The position numbers and the translations under genes are program-made. A model generated the notes under the pieces. That model ran no database searches and had not been told where the DNA came from. It saw nothing but the letters and a program-made list of their open reading frames with translations. A stretch of DNA of 30,930 nucleotides from Bacteroidetes bacterium UBA1860 (lineage in GTDB: Bacteria; Bacteroidota; Rhodothermia; Balneolales; Balneolaceae): positions 1 through 30,930 of the forward strand of contig DDIC01000004.1 in NCBI GenBank assembly GCA_002338335.1, read 5' to 3'. Positions 7,245-15,254 of this stretch are shown in pieces; the stretch's first letter is position 1, and each line of letters starts with the position of its first letter.

Positions 7245-8429
7245 TTACCCTTTGGGCACAAATGCTTGAATCCCGGTGATCTCTCTCCCCAAGATGAGCC
7301 CATGAATGTCATAGGTGCCTTCGTAGGTATTGACCGATTCGAGATTTATGACATGATGAATGACCCGATAATCCCCCGTGACCCCATTACCGCCGTGCAT
7401 GTCTCGAGCGACTCTTGCAATGTCCAAGGCTTTGCCCACATTATGCCGTTTGGCCAACGAGATCATGGCTGGGTCCACCTTGCCTGCATCACGTAACTGA
7501 CCGAGGCGCCATGCTAGGAGTTGCATAGTGGTGATATCGGTGAGCATGTTGGCCAGTTTGGTTTGTGGTAATTGATTGGCAGCCAACGGATGACCGAATT
7601 GTTTGCGCTCGCCTACATAGGTCCGTGAGCGTTCATAGCAAAATTCCGCCGCGCCTACTGTTCCCCAAGCGATTCCGTAGCGTGCGGAGTTTAGGCATGT
7701 AAAAGGACCTTTTAATCCACGGATATCGGGAAACATGTGGGTCTCAGGTACAAAGACGTCTTGAAAGACGAGCTCACCTGTTTCGGAGGCTCGCAATGAC
7801 ATTTTGTCTTTAATATGGGGGGTAGAGACGCCTTTCCAAGATGTTTCCACAATAAATCCTCGAATGACGTCTTCCTCCTCTTCCTTCACCTTAGCCCAGA
7901 CAATGGCCACATCGGCAATGGGGGAGTTCGTGATCCAGGTCTTGGCACCATTCAATACCCAACCACCATCCGTCGGGACCGCGCGCGTCACCATGGAACT
8001 TGGATCAGATCCATGATCGGGTTCTGTTAACCCAAAACACCCAATCATTTCAGCGCTCGCAAGTTTAGGGAGGTACTGCTTTTTTTGCTCCTCGGTGCCA
8101 AACTTTTCGATGGGCACCATCACCAGACTTGATTGCACCGACATAAAACTGCGATACCCTGAATCGACTCGCTCCACTTCTCTAGCAATAAGCCCATAAG
8201 CTGTTTGGCTCGCGCCACCACCACCATACTCCTCAGCAATGGATGCACCCAGCAACCCCATGTCTGCCATTTCTTTCGGAATCTCTGGATCAAAAATCTC
8301 ATCTTGATTACCCCGTAGCGCCCTAGGCTCTAAATTTGCCTGACAATACTCCCGGGCAGCTTCCATAATCATGCGATCATCTTCGGCGAGCTCATCCTCA
8401 AATAGGTACGGGTCGTGAATATTAAACAT
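7245..8429 (-). CDS. gcdH: Acyl-CoA dehydrogenase, glutaryl-CoA dehydrogenase type
   Basis: 394 aa. Flavoenzyme of the acyl-CoA dehydrogenase fold; GcdH oxidises and decarboxylates glutaryl-CoA to crotonyl-CoA in lysine and tryptophan breakdown. The glutaryl-CoA-type signatures are SGYRSFMSVQSSLVM, with Arg93 as the candidate substrate-carboxylate ligand, and the catalytic base Glu370 in NTYEGTYDIHGLILGR. The FAD-site motif is FGLTEPDHGSDP. The C-terminal end (EITGIQAF) is also that of GcdH. It lies 6 nt after etfA, so the dehydrogenase is made together with its electron acceptor. A short- or branched-chain acyl-CoA substrate is possible, but the Arg segment makes GcdH more likely. Confidence 0.9.
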   Translation of the reverse strand: MFNIHDPYLFEDELAEDDRMIMEAAREYCQANLEPRALRGNQDEIFDPEIPKEMADMGLLGASIAEEYGGGGASQTAYGLIAREVERVDSGYRSFMSVQSSLVMVPIEKFGTEEQKKQYLPKLASAEMIGCFGLTEPDHGSDPSSMVTRAVPTDGGWVLNGAKTWITNSPIADVAIVWAKVKEEEEDVIRGFIVETSWKGVSTPHIKDKMSLRASETGELVFQDVFVPETHMFPDIRGLKGPFTCLNSARYGIAWGTVGAAEFCYERSRTYVGERKQFGHPLAANQLPQTKLANMLTDITTMQLLAWRLGQLRDAGKVDPAMISLAKRHNVGKALDIARVARDMHGGNGVTGDYRVIHHVINLESVNTYEGTYDIHGLILGREITGIQAFVPKG

Positions 8430-8435
8430 AGGGTA

Positions 8436-9455
8436 TTAGGCTTGTGTGGATTCCAACGCATGGATCAGCGCAGGGAGAATTTGGTAGAGATCACCGACAA
8501 TTCCAAGATCGGCAAGGTCAAAAATGGGTGCTTCAGGATCTTTGTTAATCGCAATAATGGTGTGACTTTCAGACATGCCGGCCACATGCTGAATCGATCC
8601 AGAAATCCCAAGTGCAAGATACAATCGGGGTGCCACCACCTTGCCACTTTGCCCAACCAGCAGGGTGTGTGAATACATCCCTGATTCAAAATGAGCTCTA
8701 GAAATCGCGATTTCCCCTCGAATGAGCGTTGCAAGCTTGGCGACGAGGTCTTTACCCGTCTCATCTGCAATTCCCCGACCTACACCGATGATAATGGGGG
8801 CCTCGGTTAAGTCGACTGTGTCACCCTCTGGGGCCACGAGTTCTTTGAGGACTTGACCTAAAAGGTCGGTTTGGGGTGATTTGTAGCGATGGGTGGTCGC
8901 TTTCACGGGCTTCTCATCGGGTTCAAACAATCCTGCTCGAATCGAGCAAAGAATGACAGAGCCTTCTGCGTGTACTTTGGACATCACCTTCGAAGCATAG
9001 GTTGGTCGTTGCGCTATGCATTGGTGGCCATCCCATGAGAGATCAACCACATCCGCAATCACTGGGACATCCAGGCGCGCACCACAGGCACCAAGAACGT
9101 CTTTTGTGAGCTCTGTATTGTCAAAAAGTAGTAGGGAAGGGGGTTGGGGAGCACCCTCAGTAGCTAGTTCCGCGGTCGATTGGGTCATCAATTCGTCTAC
9201 AGCATCGACGATCCGACGACCAAGGGATACATTCACACCCTTTGCCTCGGAATCTACCTCAAGTTCCATCACCCGAAGGGTAGCAGCTCCATACTGCGCC
9301 GCCTTTGAGGAATGTTTCTCGGCTGTGGGTCCCACAAGCCATGCTTCAACACGGCCACCCGATGAGCTAGCAACTATAGTCGCTTTGGTCAGCACTTCTA
9401 GAGCCGAGCTTCTGAGCTCCTCCTGAAAACATGGAATCACCGCACAGACCCTCAT
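8436..9455 (-). CDS. etfA: Electron transfer flavoprotein, alpha subunit
   Basis: 339 aa. FAD-carrying subunit that takes electrons from acyl-CoA dehydrogenases and passes them toward ETF:quinone oxidoreductase. The C-terminal FAD domain is clear: GVGRGIADE, VGQSGKVVAPRLYLALGISG, SIQHVAGMSESHTIIAINKD and APIFDLADLGIVGDLYQILP. The N-terminal half is less conserved, as usual. The start overlaps the etfB stop by 4 nt (9452-9455), so translation is probably coupled. Order is etfB-etfA-gcdH. Confidence 0.96.
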   Translation of the reverse strand: MRVCAVIPCFQEELRSSALEVLTKATIVASSSGGRVEAWLVGPTAEKHSSKAAQYGAATLRVMELEVDSEAKGVNVSLGRRIVDAVDELMTQSTAELATEGAPQPPSLLLFDNTELTKDVLGACGARLDVPVIADVVDLSWDGHQCIAQRPTYASKVMSKVHAEGSVILCSIRAGLFEPDEKPVKATTHRYKSPQTDLLGQVLKELVAPEGDTVDLTEAPIIIGVGRGIADETGKDLVAKLATLIRGEIAISRAHFESGMYSHTLLVGQSGKVVAPRLYLALGISGSIQHVAGMSESHTIIAINKDPEAPIFDLADLGIVGDLYQILPALIHALESTQA

Positions 9456-10246
9456 GAGCCCACCCCCGTTTCTGGAATCGATCCCAAACCTTTCATGAGC
9501 GCCTCAACTAGTGTTTCAAGATCCCCTTCCACAAGCTCTCCAGCAGCTCGTTCAGGCATAGGGGTGAGGGACTCGATCGTGGTAGAAGGCGCAAGCGTAG
9601 AAAGTGCATCTCCCCCAGGCAGAGAGTCAATTGCTACGATGTGCATCGGTTTTTTCTTTGATGCCATAATCCCCTTCAGGGTTGGGATTCTTGGATCATT
9701 CAAATTATTGGAGCAGGTAATCAAACATGGCATTGGACTGTCAATCCACTCCTGTGCGGAGTCGCCTTGTCGCTTCACCCAAAACGCTTCTTGTTCAAAT
9801 CGAATGCCAATCGCGTTTGTTGTCCAAGGCCATTGCAAATGATCTGCAAGCATACCTCCGGCAAGCCCAACATCTGTGTCTTGAGATTGACGCCCCATAA
9901 TCACAGCATCTGGGCCAAATTGCTCGACAAAGGCGGCTAAAATCTTTGCAATCACGGCCGAATCTGCATCTTTTGGTGCGTCAGTCAGTAGCGTAGCCTC
10001 ATCTGCACCCATTGCCAAGGCTTTGCGCAAGGTTTCGGACGCTTTTTCTGGACCAATCATCACGACATGAACCCGAAAACCGTGAGCTTCGGACAAGACT
10101 AGAGCCTCTTCGAGAGCTGAAGCATCATACGCATTCAGTACGGGCCGAGGATTCGAGAATTGCACACTGCCTCCAGAAAAGCTCAAATCGGAATACGTAT
10201 CCGGTGTTTCTTTGGCACAAACAAGTATCGTTCGGTCTTGGCTCAT
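9452..10246 (-). CDS. etfB: Electron transfer flavoprotein, beta subunit
   Basis: 264 aa with the start at 10246 (MSQDRTILVCAKETPDTYS), the usual ETF-beta N-terminus. The frame stays open upstream to 10468, but that part is unlike the family and overlaps the divergent FNR gene. The family core is seen in LNAYDASALEEALVLSE, VMIGPEKASETLRKALAMGADEATLLTD and VIMGRQSQDTDVGLAGGMLA, the AMP-binding side. First gene of etfB-etfA-gcdH. A TATATT stands 5 nt before the ATG but without a good -35, so a leaderless start is possible and unproven. Confidence 0.95.
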   Translation of the reverse strand: MSQDRTILVCAKETPDTYSDLSFSGGSVQFSNPRPVLNAYDASALEEALVLSEAHGFRVHVVMIGPEKASETLRKALAMGADEATLLTDAPKDADSAVIAKILAAFVEQFGPDAVIMGRQSQDTDVGLAGGMLADHLQWPWTTNAIGIRFEQEAFWVKRQGDSAQEWIDSPMPCLITCSNNLNDPRIPTLKGIMASKKKPMHIVAIDSLPGGDALSTLAPSTTIESLTPMPERAAGELVEGDLETLVEALMKGLGSIPETGVGS

Positions 10247-10261
10247 GTCGGAATATAGGAA

Positions 10262-10287
10262 AAACGCTTCCGTTTGGATATGCCAAA
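10262..10287. promoter_or_regulatory. Overlapping dyads between etfB and FNR genes
   Basis: AAACG-CTTC-CGTTT (10262-10275) and TTTGG-ATATG-CCAAA (10273-10287) are two perfect 5-bp inverted repeats sharing three bases, in the roughly 100-bp divergent spacer. This is the shape of a dimeric-repressor operator. Fatty-acid regulators of the TetR family bind AAAC/GTTT dyads in some bacteria, but no regulator gene is nearby and the assignment is speculative. Confidence 0.3.
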
Positions 10288-10345
10288 TAGAGGTCCATTC
10301 ATTTTGTATCTTTCCGCTGTTCAAAACTCTAGCGTGTTGCATTCT

Positions 10346-11284
10346 ATGGCTGAAATAGCCCTTCCCGAGGTAAAACTCAATCTTTATAATGTAAAATCTC
10401 CAGTGCAAGCCACTGTGGTGGAGAATCGAATTGTCACTGCCGAGCCGAGTCCAAATATTGTGCGACACCTCGTTTTTGATGTCTCTGGAACGGAGCTAGA
10501 AGGGCAGGTGGCTGCAGGTCAATCTGTAGGTGTGTTAACCCCAGGGGAAGATGCCAACGGTAAACCTCACAAACTCCGCCTTTATTCTCTTGCGTCCCCA
10601 TCGAGAGGTGAAGGTGGTCAGCCCCATTTGATTAGCACTACAGTAAAGCGGACGATTGAAGAAATCGATGGGAAACTCTACACAGGCGTCGCGTCTAATT
10701 ACTTATGTGATCTTCAACCAGGGGATCCAGTGATGCTTACAGGCCCAAGCGGTCGCAGGTTTTTGCTCCCTGAGCGTGCGCATGAGTACCAGTATCTTTT
10801 CTTTGCCACAGGTACAGGCGTCGCGCCGTTTAGAGGGATGATTCAAGAGTTAGACTTATCCAAAACCTCTGCAACCCTCGCATTTGGATGCGCCTATCGA
10901 ACCGATGTTTTATATGCTGATGAATTTGACCCTCTAGCTAAGGAACATAGCTCATTCCATTTTTTAAAGGCGATCTCTCGAGAGAATCGACGCGCAGATG
11001 GAACCAAAGCGTATGTTCACACACATCTTGAAGATGCACCTGAGGCAGTCCGTAAACAAGTCGCGGCAAAGAACACGCTAATCTACATTTGTGGATTAAA
11101 AGGAATGGAATGGGGAATTTACAAAACACTTCTCCAGCAAGGTCATTCGAGTTATTTTGAGCCAAAGAATGAAGAGGGCGCTGCATGGTTGAAGGACGTT
11201 GCCTCTGGTACTACAAAGATTACCGAAGAGGACTTCAAGCAAAACGTCAAACCTGGGCCTCGACTCTTTGAGGAGGTTTACTAA
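10346..11284 (+). CDS. Plant-type ferredoxin-NADP(H) reductase
   Basis: 312 aa from the ATG at 10346 (MAEIALPEVKLNLYNVKSP). An in-frame ATG at 10274 would add 24 residues unlike the family. It moves electrons between ferredoxin or flavodoxin and NADP(H). FAD signature RLYSLAS (78-84), second flavin/CoA-like motif GVASNYLCDLQPGD (114-127), NADP motif ATGTGVAPFRG (154-164), and ICGLKGMEWGI near the C-terminus. It ends in Tyr (LFEEVY), the residue that stacks on the flavin in plastid-type FNRs. The best resemblance is to plastid/cyanobacterial and Leptospira FNR, not to the bacterial FPR class. No photosynthesis genes are seen, so it more likely supplies reduced ferredoxin for biosynthesis or oxygenases. 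Its last codons are duplicated in the alaS leader. Confidence 0.93.
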   Translation: MAEIALPEVKLNLYNVKSPVQATVVENRIVTAEPSPNIVRHLVFDVSGTELEGQVAAGQSVGVLTPGEDANGKPHKLRLYSLASPSRGEGGQPHLISTTVKRTIEEIDGKLYTGVASNYLCDLQPGDPVMLTGPSGRRFLLPERAHEYQYLFFATGTGVAPFRGMIQELDLSKTSATLAFGCAYRTDVLYADEFDPLAKEHSSFHFLKAISRENRRADGTKAYVHTHLEDAPEAVRKQVAAKNTLIYICGLKGMEWGIYKTLLQQGHSSYFEPKNEEGAAWLKDVASGTTKITEEDFKQNVKPGPRLFEEVY

Positions 11285-11305
11285 TAGACTCTTTAAGGAG
11301 GTATA
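11262..11305 (+). repeat. Imperfect 19-bp direct repeat, end of FNR gene and alaS leader
   Basis: Copy 1 (11262-11280) encodes the last residues of FNR. Copy 2 (11287-11305) lies in the spacer before alaS. Seventeen of 19 bases agree, at a period of 25 bp. The changes turn the GAGGAGG of the coding copy into AAGGAGG, the only strong Shine-Dalgarno-like sequence I noticed in the window. Its 17-nt distance to the alaS ATG is too long for a normal ribosome-binding site. The second copy also carries a TATAAT (11302-11307) without a -35 box. Confidence 0.8.
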
Positions 11306-11318
11306 ATTAACCGACGAC

Positions 11319-14042
11319 ATGACTTCAATATCCAATCCCATGACATCTAACGAGATACGACAGTCGTTTTTTGATTTTTTTGCTGAGAAAGGCCATGCCA
11401 TCGTTCCTAGCTCTCCCGTGGTACCCTCAGACGATCCCACCCTGTTGTTCATTAATGCAGGGATGGCTCCTTTCAAGCCTATTTTTCTTGGCCAGCAAGC
11501 GGGGTTAATGGTGCAAGGCAAGGAATTTCGCCGCGTGGCTGATACACAAAAATGTATCCGTGTGAGTGGAAAGCACAATGATCTCGAAGAGGTGGGCATA
11601 GATACTTATCATCACACCCTGTTTGAGATGCTGGGTAATTGGTCTTTTGGTGATTATTTCAAAGAAGAGGCTATTGAATGGGCATGGGAGCTTTTGGTGG
11701 ATCGTTGGGGCTTGGATCCAGACAGATTGTATGCAACTGTTTTTGGTGGAGATGACCAGGATGGCGTTCCTCCCGATACTGAGGCTGAAGAGCTCTGGGC
11801 GTCCAAAACCTCGATTGCGCGAGATCACATCCTGCGATGTGGAAAGAAGGATAATTTTTGGGAGATGGGGGAAACAGGTCCTAGTGGTCCATGCTCAGAA
11901 ATTCACATAGACCTACGATCCGATGAGGAGCGCGCCAAAACACCAGGCTCTTCCTTGGTGAATGCCGATGACCCACGGGTGATGGAAATTTGGAACCTCG
12001 TCTTTATTCAATTTGACCGTCAAAAAAATGGCTCCTTAAAACCGCTGCCAGACAAGCATGTCGACACGGGGATGGGCTTTGAGCGCATCTGTGCGGTGTT
12101 ACAAGGCAAAACCTCCAATTATGACTCCGATGTGTTTGAAGGCCTCATCCAAGCGATTGCCAAGGATGCAGGTGTGACCTATGGGCAAGAGGAGTCAACG
12201 GATATTGCGATCCGAGTGATTGCTGACCACATTCGAGCTGTTGCCTTTGCCGCCGGCGATGGAGCGATGCCATCCAATGAAGGGCGTGGCTATGTCATTC
12301 GTAGAATCTTGCGGCGAGCGGTTCGTTATGGATGGGATCGTCTCGGCTACACAGAGCCGTTCATGCACCGATTTGTAGACCCACTGGCAGCTCAATTCAA
12401 GGATGTATTTCCTGAATTAGAGGCTCAAAAGTCATCATTACAGGACATTATCCGAGCAGAAGAGGCTTCATTTATCAAGACGTTAGGTCAAGGAATTGAG
12501 CGTTTCCAAGAATTAACCAAAGGACAAAACAAAGTCTCAGGCGAAGCCGCCTTTATGCTGCACGACACCTATGGATTTCCTGTTGATTTAACCTCGTTAA
12601 TGGCGCGGGAGCAAGGGCTTGAGGTAGATTTAGATGGGTTTGATGCACTCATGGCACAGCAAAAAGAACGTGCACGAGCTGCAGGTGCAACAGCCACAGC
12701 GTCAGCAAATGATGCCACTGCTTGGCAACTCAATCCAGAGGCATCCGTCAAGACATTAGATGCACTAGGAGAAGCATTCGACTTTATAGGCTATGATCAC
12801 TTTGAGTCTGAGGTGCAACTTGTCGCCAAAGCTACGTTGTCGACGAAAAAAGGAGACAAACACCTTGTGCTGTTAGACAGAAGCCCCTTTTATGCCGAAA
12901 GTGGAGGCCAAACCGCAGATCATGGGGTGTTGGAATCGCCCACTGAGACCCTCAACGTATTGGATGTCCAAAAGGGGCGGCATGGTTTCGTGCACACTGT
13001 AGATCGACTTCCAACCTCTTTTTCCGGTCCTTGGACGGCGAAGGTTGATCGAGTTAGACGCACCGAAACCGCCAAGCACCATAGCTCAGCTCATTTATTG
13101 CACGCAATTCTACGAGATACACTTGGATCGCATGTAGTCCAGAAAGGATCTCTAGTGACGCATGACCGGATGAGGTTTGACTTCGCCCATTTTGAGCAAA
13201 TTCCACAGGAAACGTTGGCTGATATTCAGCAGCAGGTGAATCTCAGAATCCAAGAAAACATCCCTTTGACAGAGGAGCGTGATGTGTCCATTGATCAAGC
13301 CAAGGAGCGAGGTGCCATGATGCTTTTTGGGGAGAAATATGGAGAATCGGTTCGCATCATTACGTTTGACCCTGAGTTTTCGGTAGAATTATGTGCTGGA
13401 ACGCATGTTCAGGCCACGGGTGAGCTTGGATTGTACGTGATTACCTCTGAGTCTTCAGCCTCTGCAGGTGTACGTCGCATTGAGGCTTTAACAGGGTCTG
13501 CAGCATTGTCCTACGTCCAACGTCAACTACAATCACTATCGGACGCGCAACGACTTGTTGGCGGAGGTGCCTCTAACCTTGGAGAGTCGATTCAGCAACT
13601 ACAAGAGGCAAAAAAAGACCTGGAGACGCAACTTCAGTCCATCTCACAAAAACAACTCCTTGGACAACTGCCAGAGTTGATGGATCAAGCCATCGTTCTG
13701 GATAATGCGCTTCACTTGATCACCTCCAAGGTGCCGGGTGCCTCCATGGACGGGCTAAAACAAATGGGGTACGAGGCCTTGCGCCAAAAGCCAACGGGAT
13801 TAGCCATTGTTTTGGTTTCTCATGATCCGGAACAAGGAAAAGTTGCCCTCATGGCAGCGATGACGGACGATGTGATTCAACGTGGAGGTCATGCTGGGAC
13901 ATGGGTGAAAGGTTTAGCCGCTCTGGTTGGCGGTGGAGGTGGCGGTCAGCCAAATCTTGCAACGGCAGGGGGTAAAAATCCAGATGGAATGGATGAGCTC
14001 GTGGCAAAGGCGGGTGATCAGCTAAAGGAACTACTGGGGTAG
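11319..14042 (+). CDS. alaS: Alanyl-tRNA synthetase
   Basis: 907 aa, full length. Charges tRNA-Ala and edits mischarged Ser and Gly. The class II catalytic domain is at the N-terminus (MTSNEIRQSFFDFFAEKGH, FINAGMAPFKPIFLG, then RCGKKDNFWEMGETGPSGPCSEIH). The tRNA-recognition domain is in the middle. The editing domain has His588/His592 (HSSAHLLH) and Cys692/His696 (ELCAGTHV), the zinc site. The C-Ala oligomerisation domain ends in a Gly-rich segment (GGGGGGQPNLATAGG). The ATG at 11319 gives seven extra residues before the usual MTSNEIR; 11340 is the alternative. It is 34 nt after the FNR stop and may share its transcript. Confidence 0.98.
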   Translation: MTSISNPMTSNEIRQSFFDFFAEKGHAIVPSSPVVPSDDPTLLFINAGMAPFKPIFLGQQAGLMVQGKEFRRVADTQKCIRVSGKHNDLEEVGIDTYHHTLFEMLGNWSFGDYFKEEAIEWAWELLVDRWGLDPDRLYATVFGGDDQDGVPPDTEAEELWASKTSIARDHILRCGKKDNFWEMGETGPSGPCSEIHIDLRSDEERAKTPGSSLVNADDPRVMEIWNLVFIQFDRQKNGSLKPLPDKHVDTGMGFERICAVLQGKTSNYDSDVFEGLIQAIAKDAGVTYGQEESTDIAIRVIADHIRAVAFAAGDGAMPSNEGRGYVIRRILRRAVRYGWDRLGYTEPFMHRFVDPLAAQFKDVFPELEAQKSSLQDIIRAEEASFIKTLGQGIERFQELTKGQNKVSGEAAFMLHDTYGFPVDLTSLMAREQGLEVDLDGFDALMAQQKERARAAGATATASANDATAWQLNPEASVKTLDALGEAFDFIGYDHFESEVQLVAKATLSTKKGDKHLVLLDRSPFYAESGGQTADHGVLESPTETLNVLDVQKGRHGFVHTVDRLPTSFSGPWTAKVDRVRRTETAKHHSSAHLLHAILRDTLGSHVVQKGSLVTHDRMRFDFAHFEQIPQETLADIQQQVNLRIQENIPLTEERDVSIDQAKERGAMMLFGEKYGESVRIITFDPEFSVELCAGTHVQATGELGLYVITSESSASAGVRRIEALTGSAALSYVQRQLQSLSDAQRLVGGGASNLGESIQQLQEAKKDLETQLQSISQKQLLGQLPELMDQAIVLDNALHLITSKVPGASMDGLKQMGYEALRQKPTGLAIVLVSHDPEQGKVALMAAMTDDVIQRGGHAGTWVKGLAALVGGGGGGQPNLATAGGKNPDGMDELVAKAGDQLKELLG

Positions 14043-14084
14043 CGGGCTCCACGAGTGAGACGTACTCCAACGGTGGAATCCCGC
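14042..14084 (+). other. Structured spacer between alaS and pdhA
   Basis: A nested inverted repeat begins at the alaS stop codon: GCGGG (14042-14046) with CCCGC (14080-14084), CCAC (14049-14052) with GTGG (14073-14076), and GAGT (14053-14056) with ACTC (14064-14067). It could fold as one long interrupted hairpin. No T-run follows on the plus strand (a run of six A does), so it is not a standard intrinsic terminator. It may end or process the alaS transcript, or be part of the pdhA leader. The remaining spacer to 14127 holds no promoter I can defend. Confidence 0.4.
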
Positions 14085-14127
14085 CAAAAAACCGTATCTT
14101 CGAAGCCAAATTAAGTGAACAAAGCCG

Positions 14128-15249
14128 ATGACAAAAGAAGCTATTTTTACTCCAGTTGGGAAGGCAGCTGAAGAGCTGGCCACCCCCAAAAAATCGGGCA
14201 AAAAAGGGGACTCGCTCTATGAAAAAGCGGTGGATCTGCCCGAACCCACAACTGCTGCTCCTGCAAAGTTAGGACTCAAAAAAGGTCAACTTCTTGAGAT
14301 GTTTGAGAGTATGGTTCTTCAGCGCAGATTCGAAGAACGTGCGATGCAAATGTATCAGAAAGGTAAATTTGGTGGATTTTTGCACCTCTACATTGGCCAA
14401 GAAGCTGTATCAACAGGAACAACCGCTGCATTAAAAGACGATGATGACATTATCACGGCCTATCGTGACCATGGTTGGGGTCTTGTGAGAGGTGTTTCCG
14501 CACGACAAGGCATGGCTGAATTATTTGGAAAGGCTACAGGGTGCTCCAAAGGCAAGGGTGGATCGATGCACTTTGCGAATGTAGAGAAGCACTTCTGGGG
14601 TGGCTATGGTATCGTTGGAGGGCACATTCCTCTCGGCGGTGGCTTGGCCTTTGCCAACAAGTATAAAGGGCTGGATCGACTCACGACATGTTTTATGGGT
14701 GATGGAGCCGTGGACCAAGGCGCACTACATGAAACCATGAACATGGCGCAGTTATGGAAGCTTCCCATCATGTTTATCGTAGAAAATAATGGGTATGCCA
14801 TGGGTACAGCCACTCGTCGTCATTCCACAGGTGAGTTATGGGAGCGAGCTCTTGGTTATGGTATGAAGCACCGTGTTGTAAACGGGATGGACGTTTTGTC
14901 AGTGTATGAAGCGATGAAAGAAATGGCAACCGACGTACGCAAGGATTCGATGCCTTGGTTTGTCGAGATTCGGACCTACCGTTATCGAGGACATTCCATG
15001 AGTGACCCTCAAAAGTATCGTGACAAAGAGGAGATGGAAGAGTTTCAATCTCTTGACCCTATCGAGCGCCTAAAAACGGTCTTACTTGACAAAAAGATGG
15101 CAACTCAGAAGGCGATCGATGCGATTTACGAAAAAGTTGAAGAAGAGGTGATGGATGCCGTAGAGTTTGCGGATAACTCGCCATTTCCGGAAGACAGTGC
15201 GCTCTATGAGGATATGTACTCAGAGCCAAACCCAGTATTTCATAGGTAA
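14128..15249 (+). CDS. pdhA: Pyruvate dehydrogenase E1 component, alpha subunit
   Basis: 373 aa. With PdhB it decarboxylates pyruvate on thiamine diphosphate and transfers the acetyl group to lipoyl-E2. The conserved core starts near residue 48 (LGLKKGQLLEMFESMVLQRR). It includes FLHLYIGQEAVSTG, AYRDHGWGLVRG, the TPP/Mg motif GDGAVDQGALHETMN (191-205) to ENN (219-221), and the active-site loop YRYRGHSMSDPQKYR. About 47 residues rich in Lys, Ala and Pro precede the core. No ATG lies between the extension and the core, so it is probably translated; its role is unknown. First gene of an eleven-gene run; pdhB follows after 5 nt. Confidence 0.96.
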   Translation: MTKEAIFTPVGKAAEELATPKKSGKKGDSLYEKAVDLPEPTTAAPAKLGLKKGQLLEMFESMVLQRRFEERAMQMYQKGKFGGFLHLYIGQEAVSTGTTAALKDDDDIITAYRDHGWGLVRGVSARQGMAELFGKATGCSKGKGGSMHFANVEKHFWGGYGIVGGHIPLGGGLAFANKYKGLDRLTTCFMGDGAVDQGALHETMNMAQLWKLPIMFIVENNGYAMGTATRRHSTGELWERALGYGMKHRVVNGMDVLSVYEAMKEMATDVRKDSMPWFVEIRTYRYRGHSMSDPQKYRDKEEMEEFQSLDPIERLKTVLLDKKMATQKAIDAIYEKVEEEVMDAVEFADNSPFPEDSALYEDMYSEPNPVFHR

Positions 15250-15254
15250 GAATC

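Noticed and set aside
11295..11307. AAGGAGGT and TATAAT before alaS as functional ribosome-binding site and promoter
   Set aside because: The spacing to the ATG is 17 nt and there is no -35 at 16-18 bp; they are more simply explained by the duplication.
14042..14084. Hairpin after alaS as an intrinsic terminator
   Set aside because: A run of A, not T, follows on the transcribed strand.
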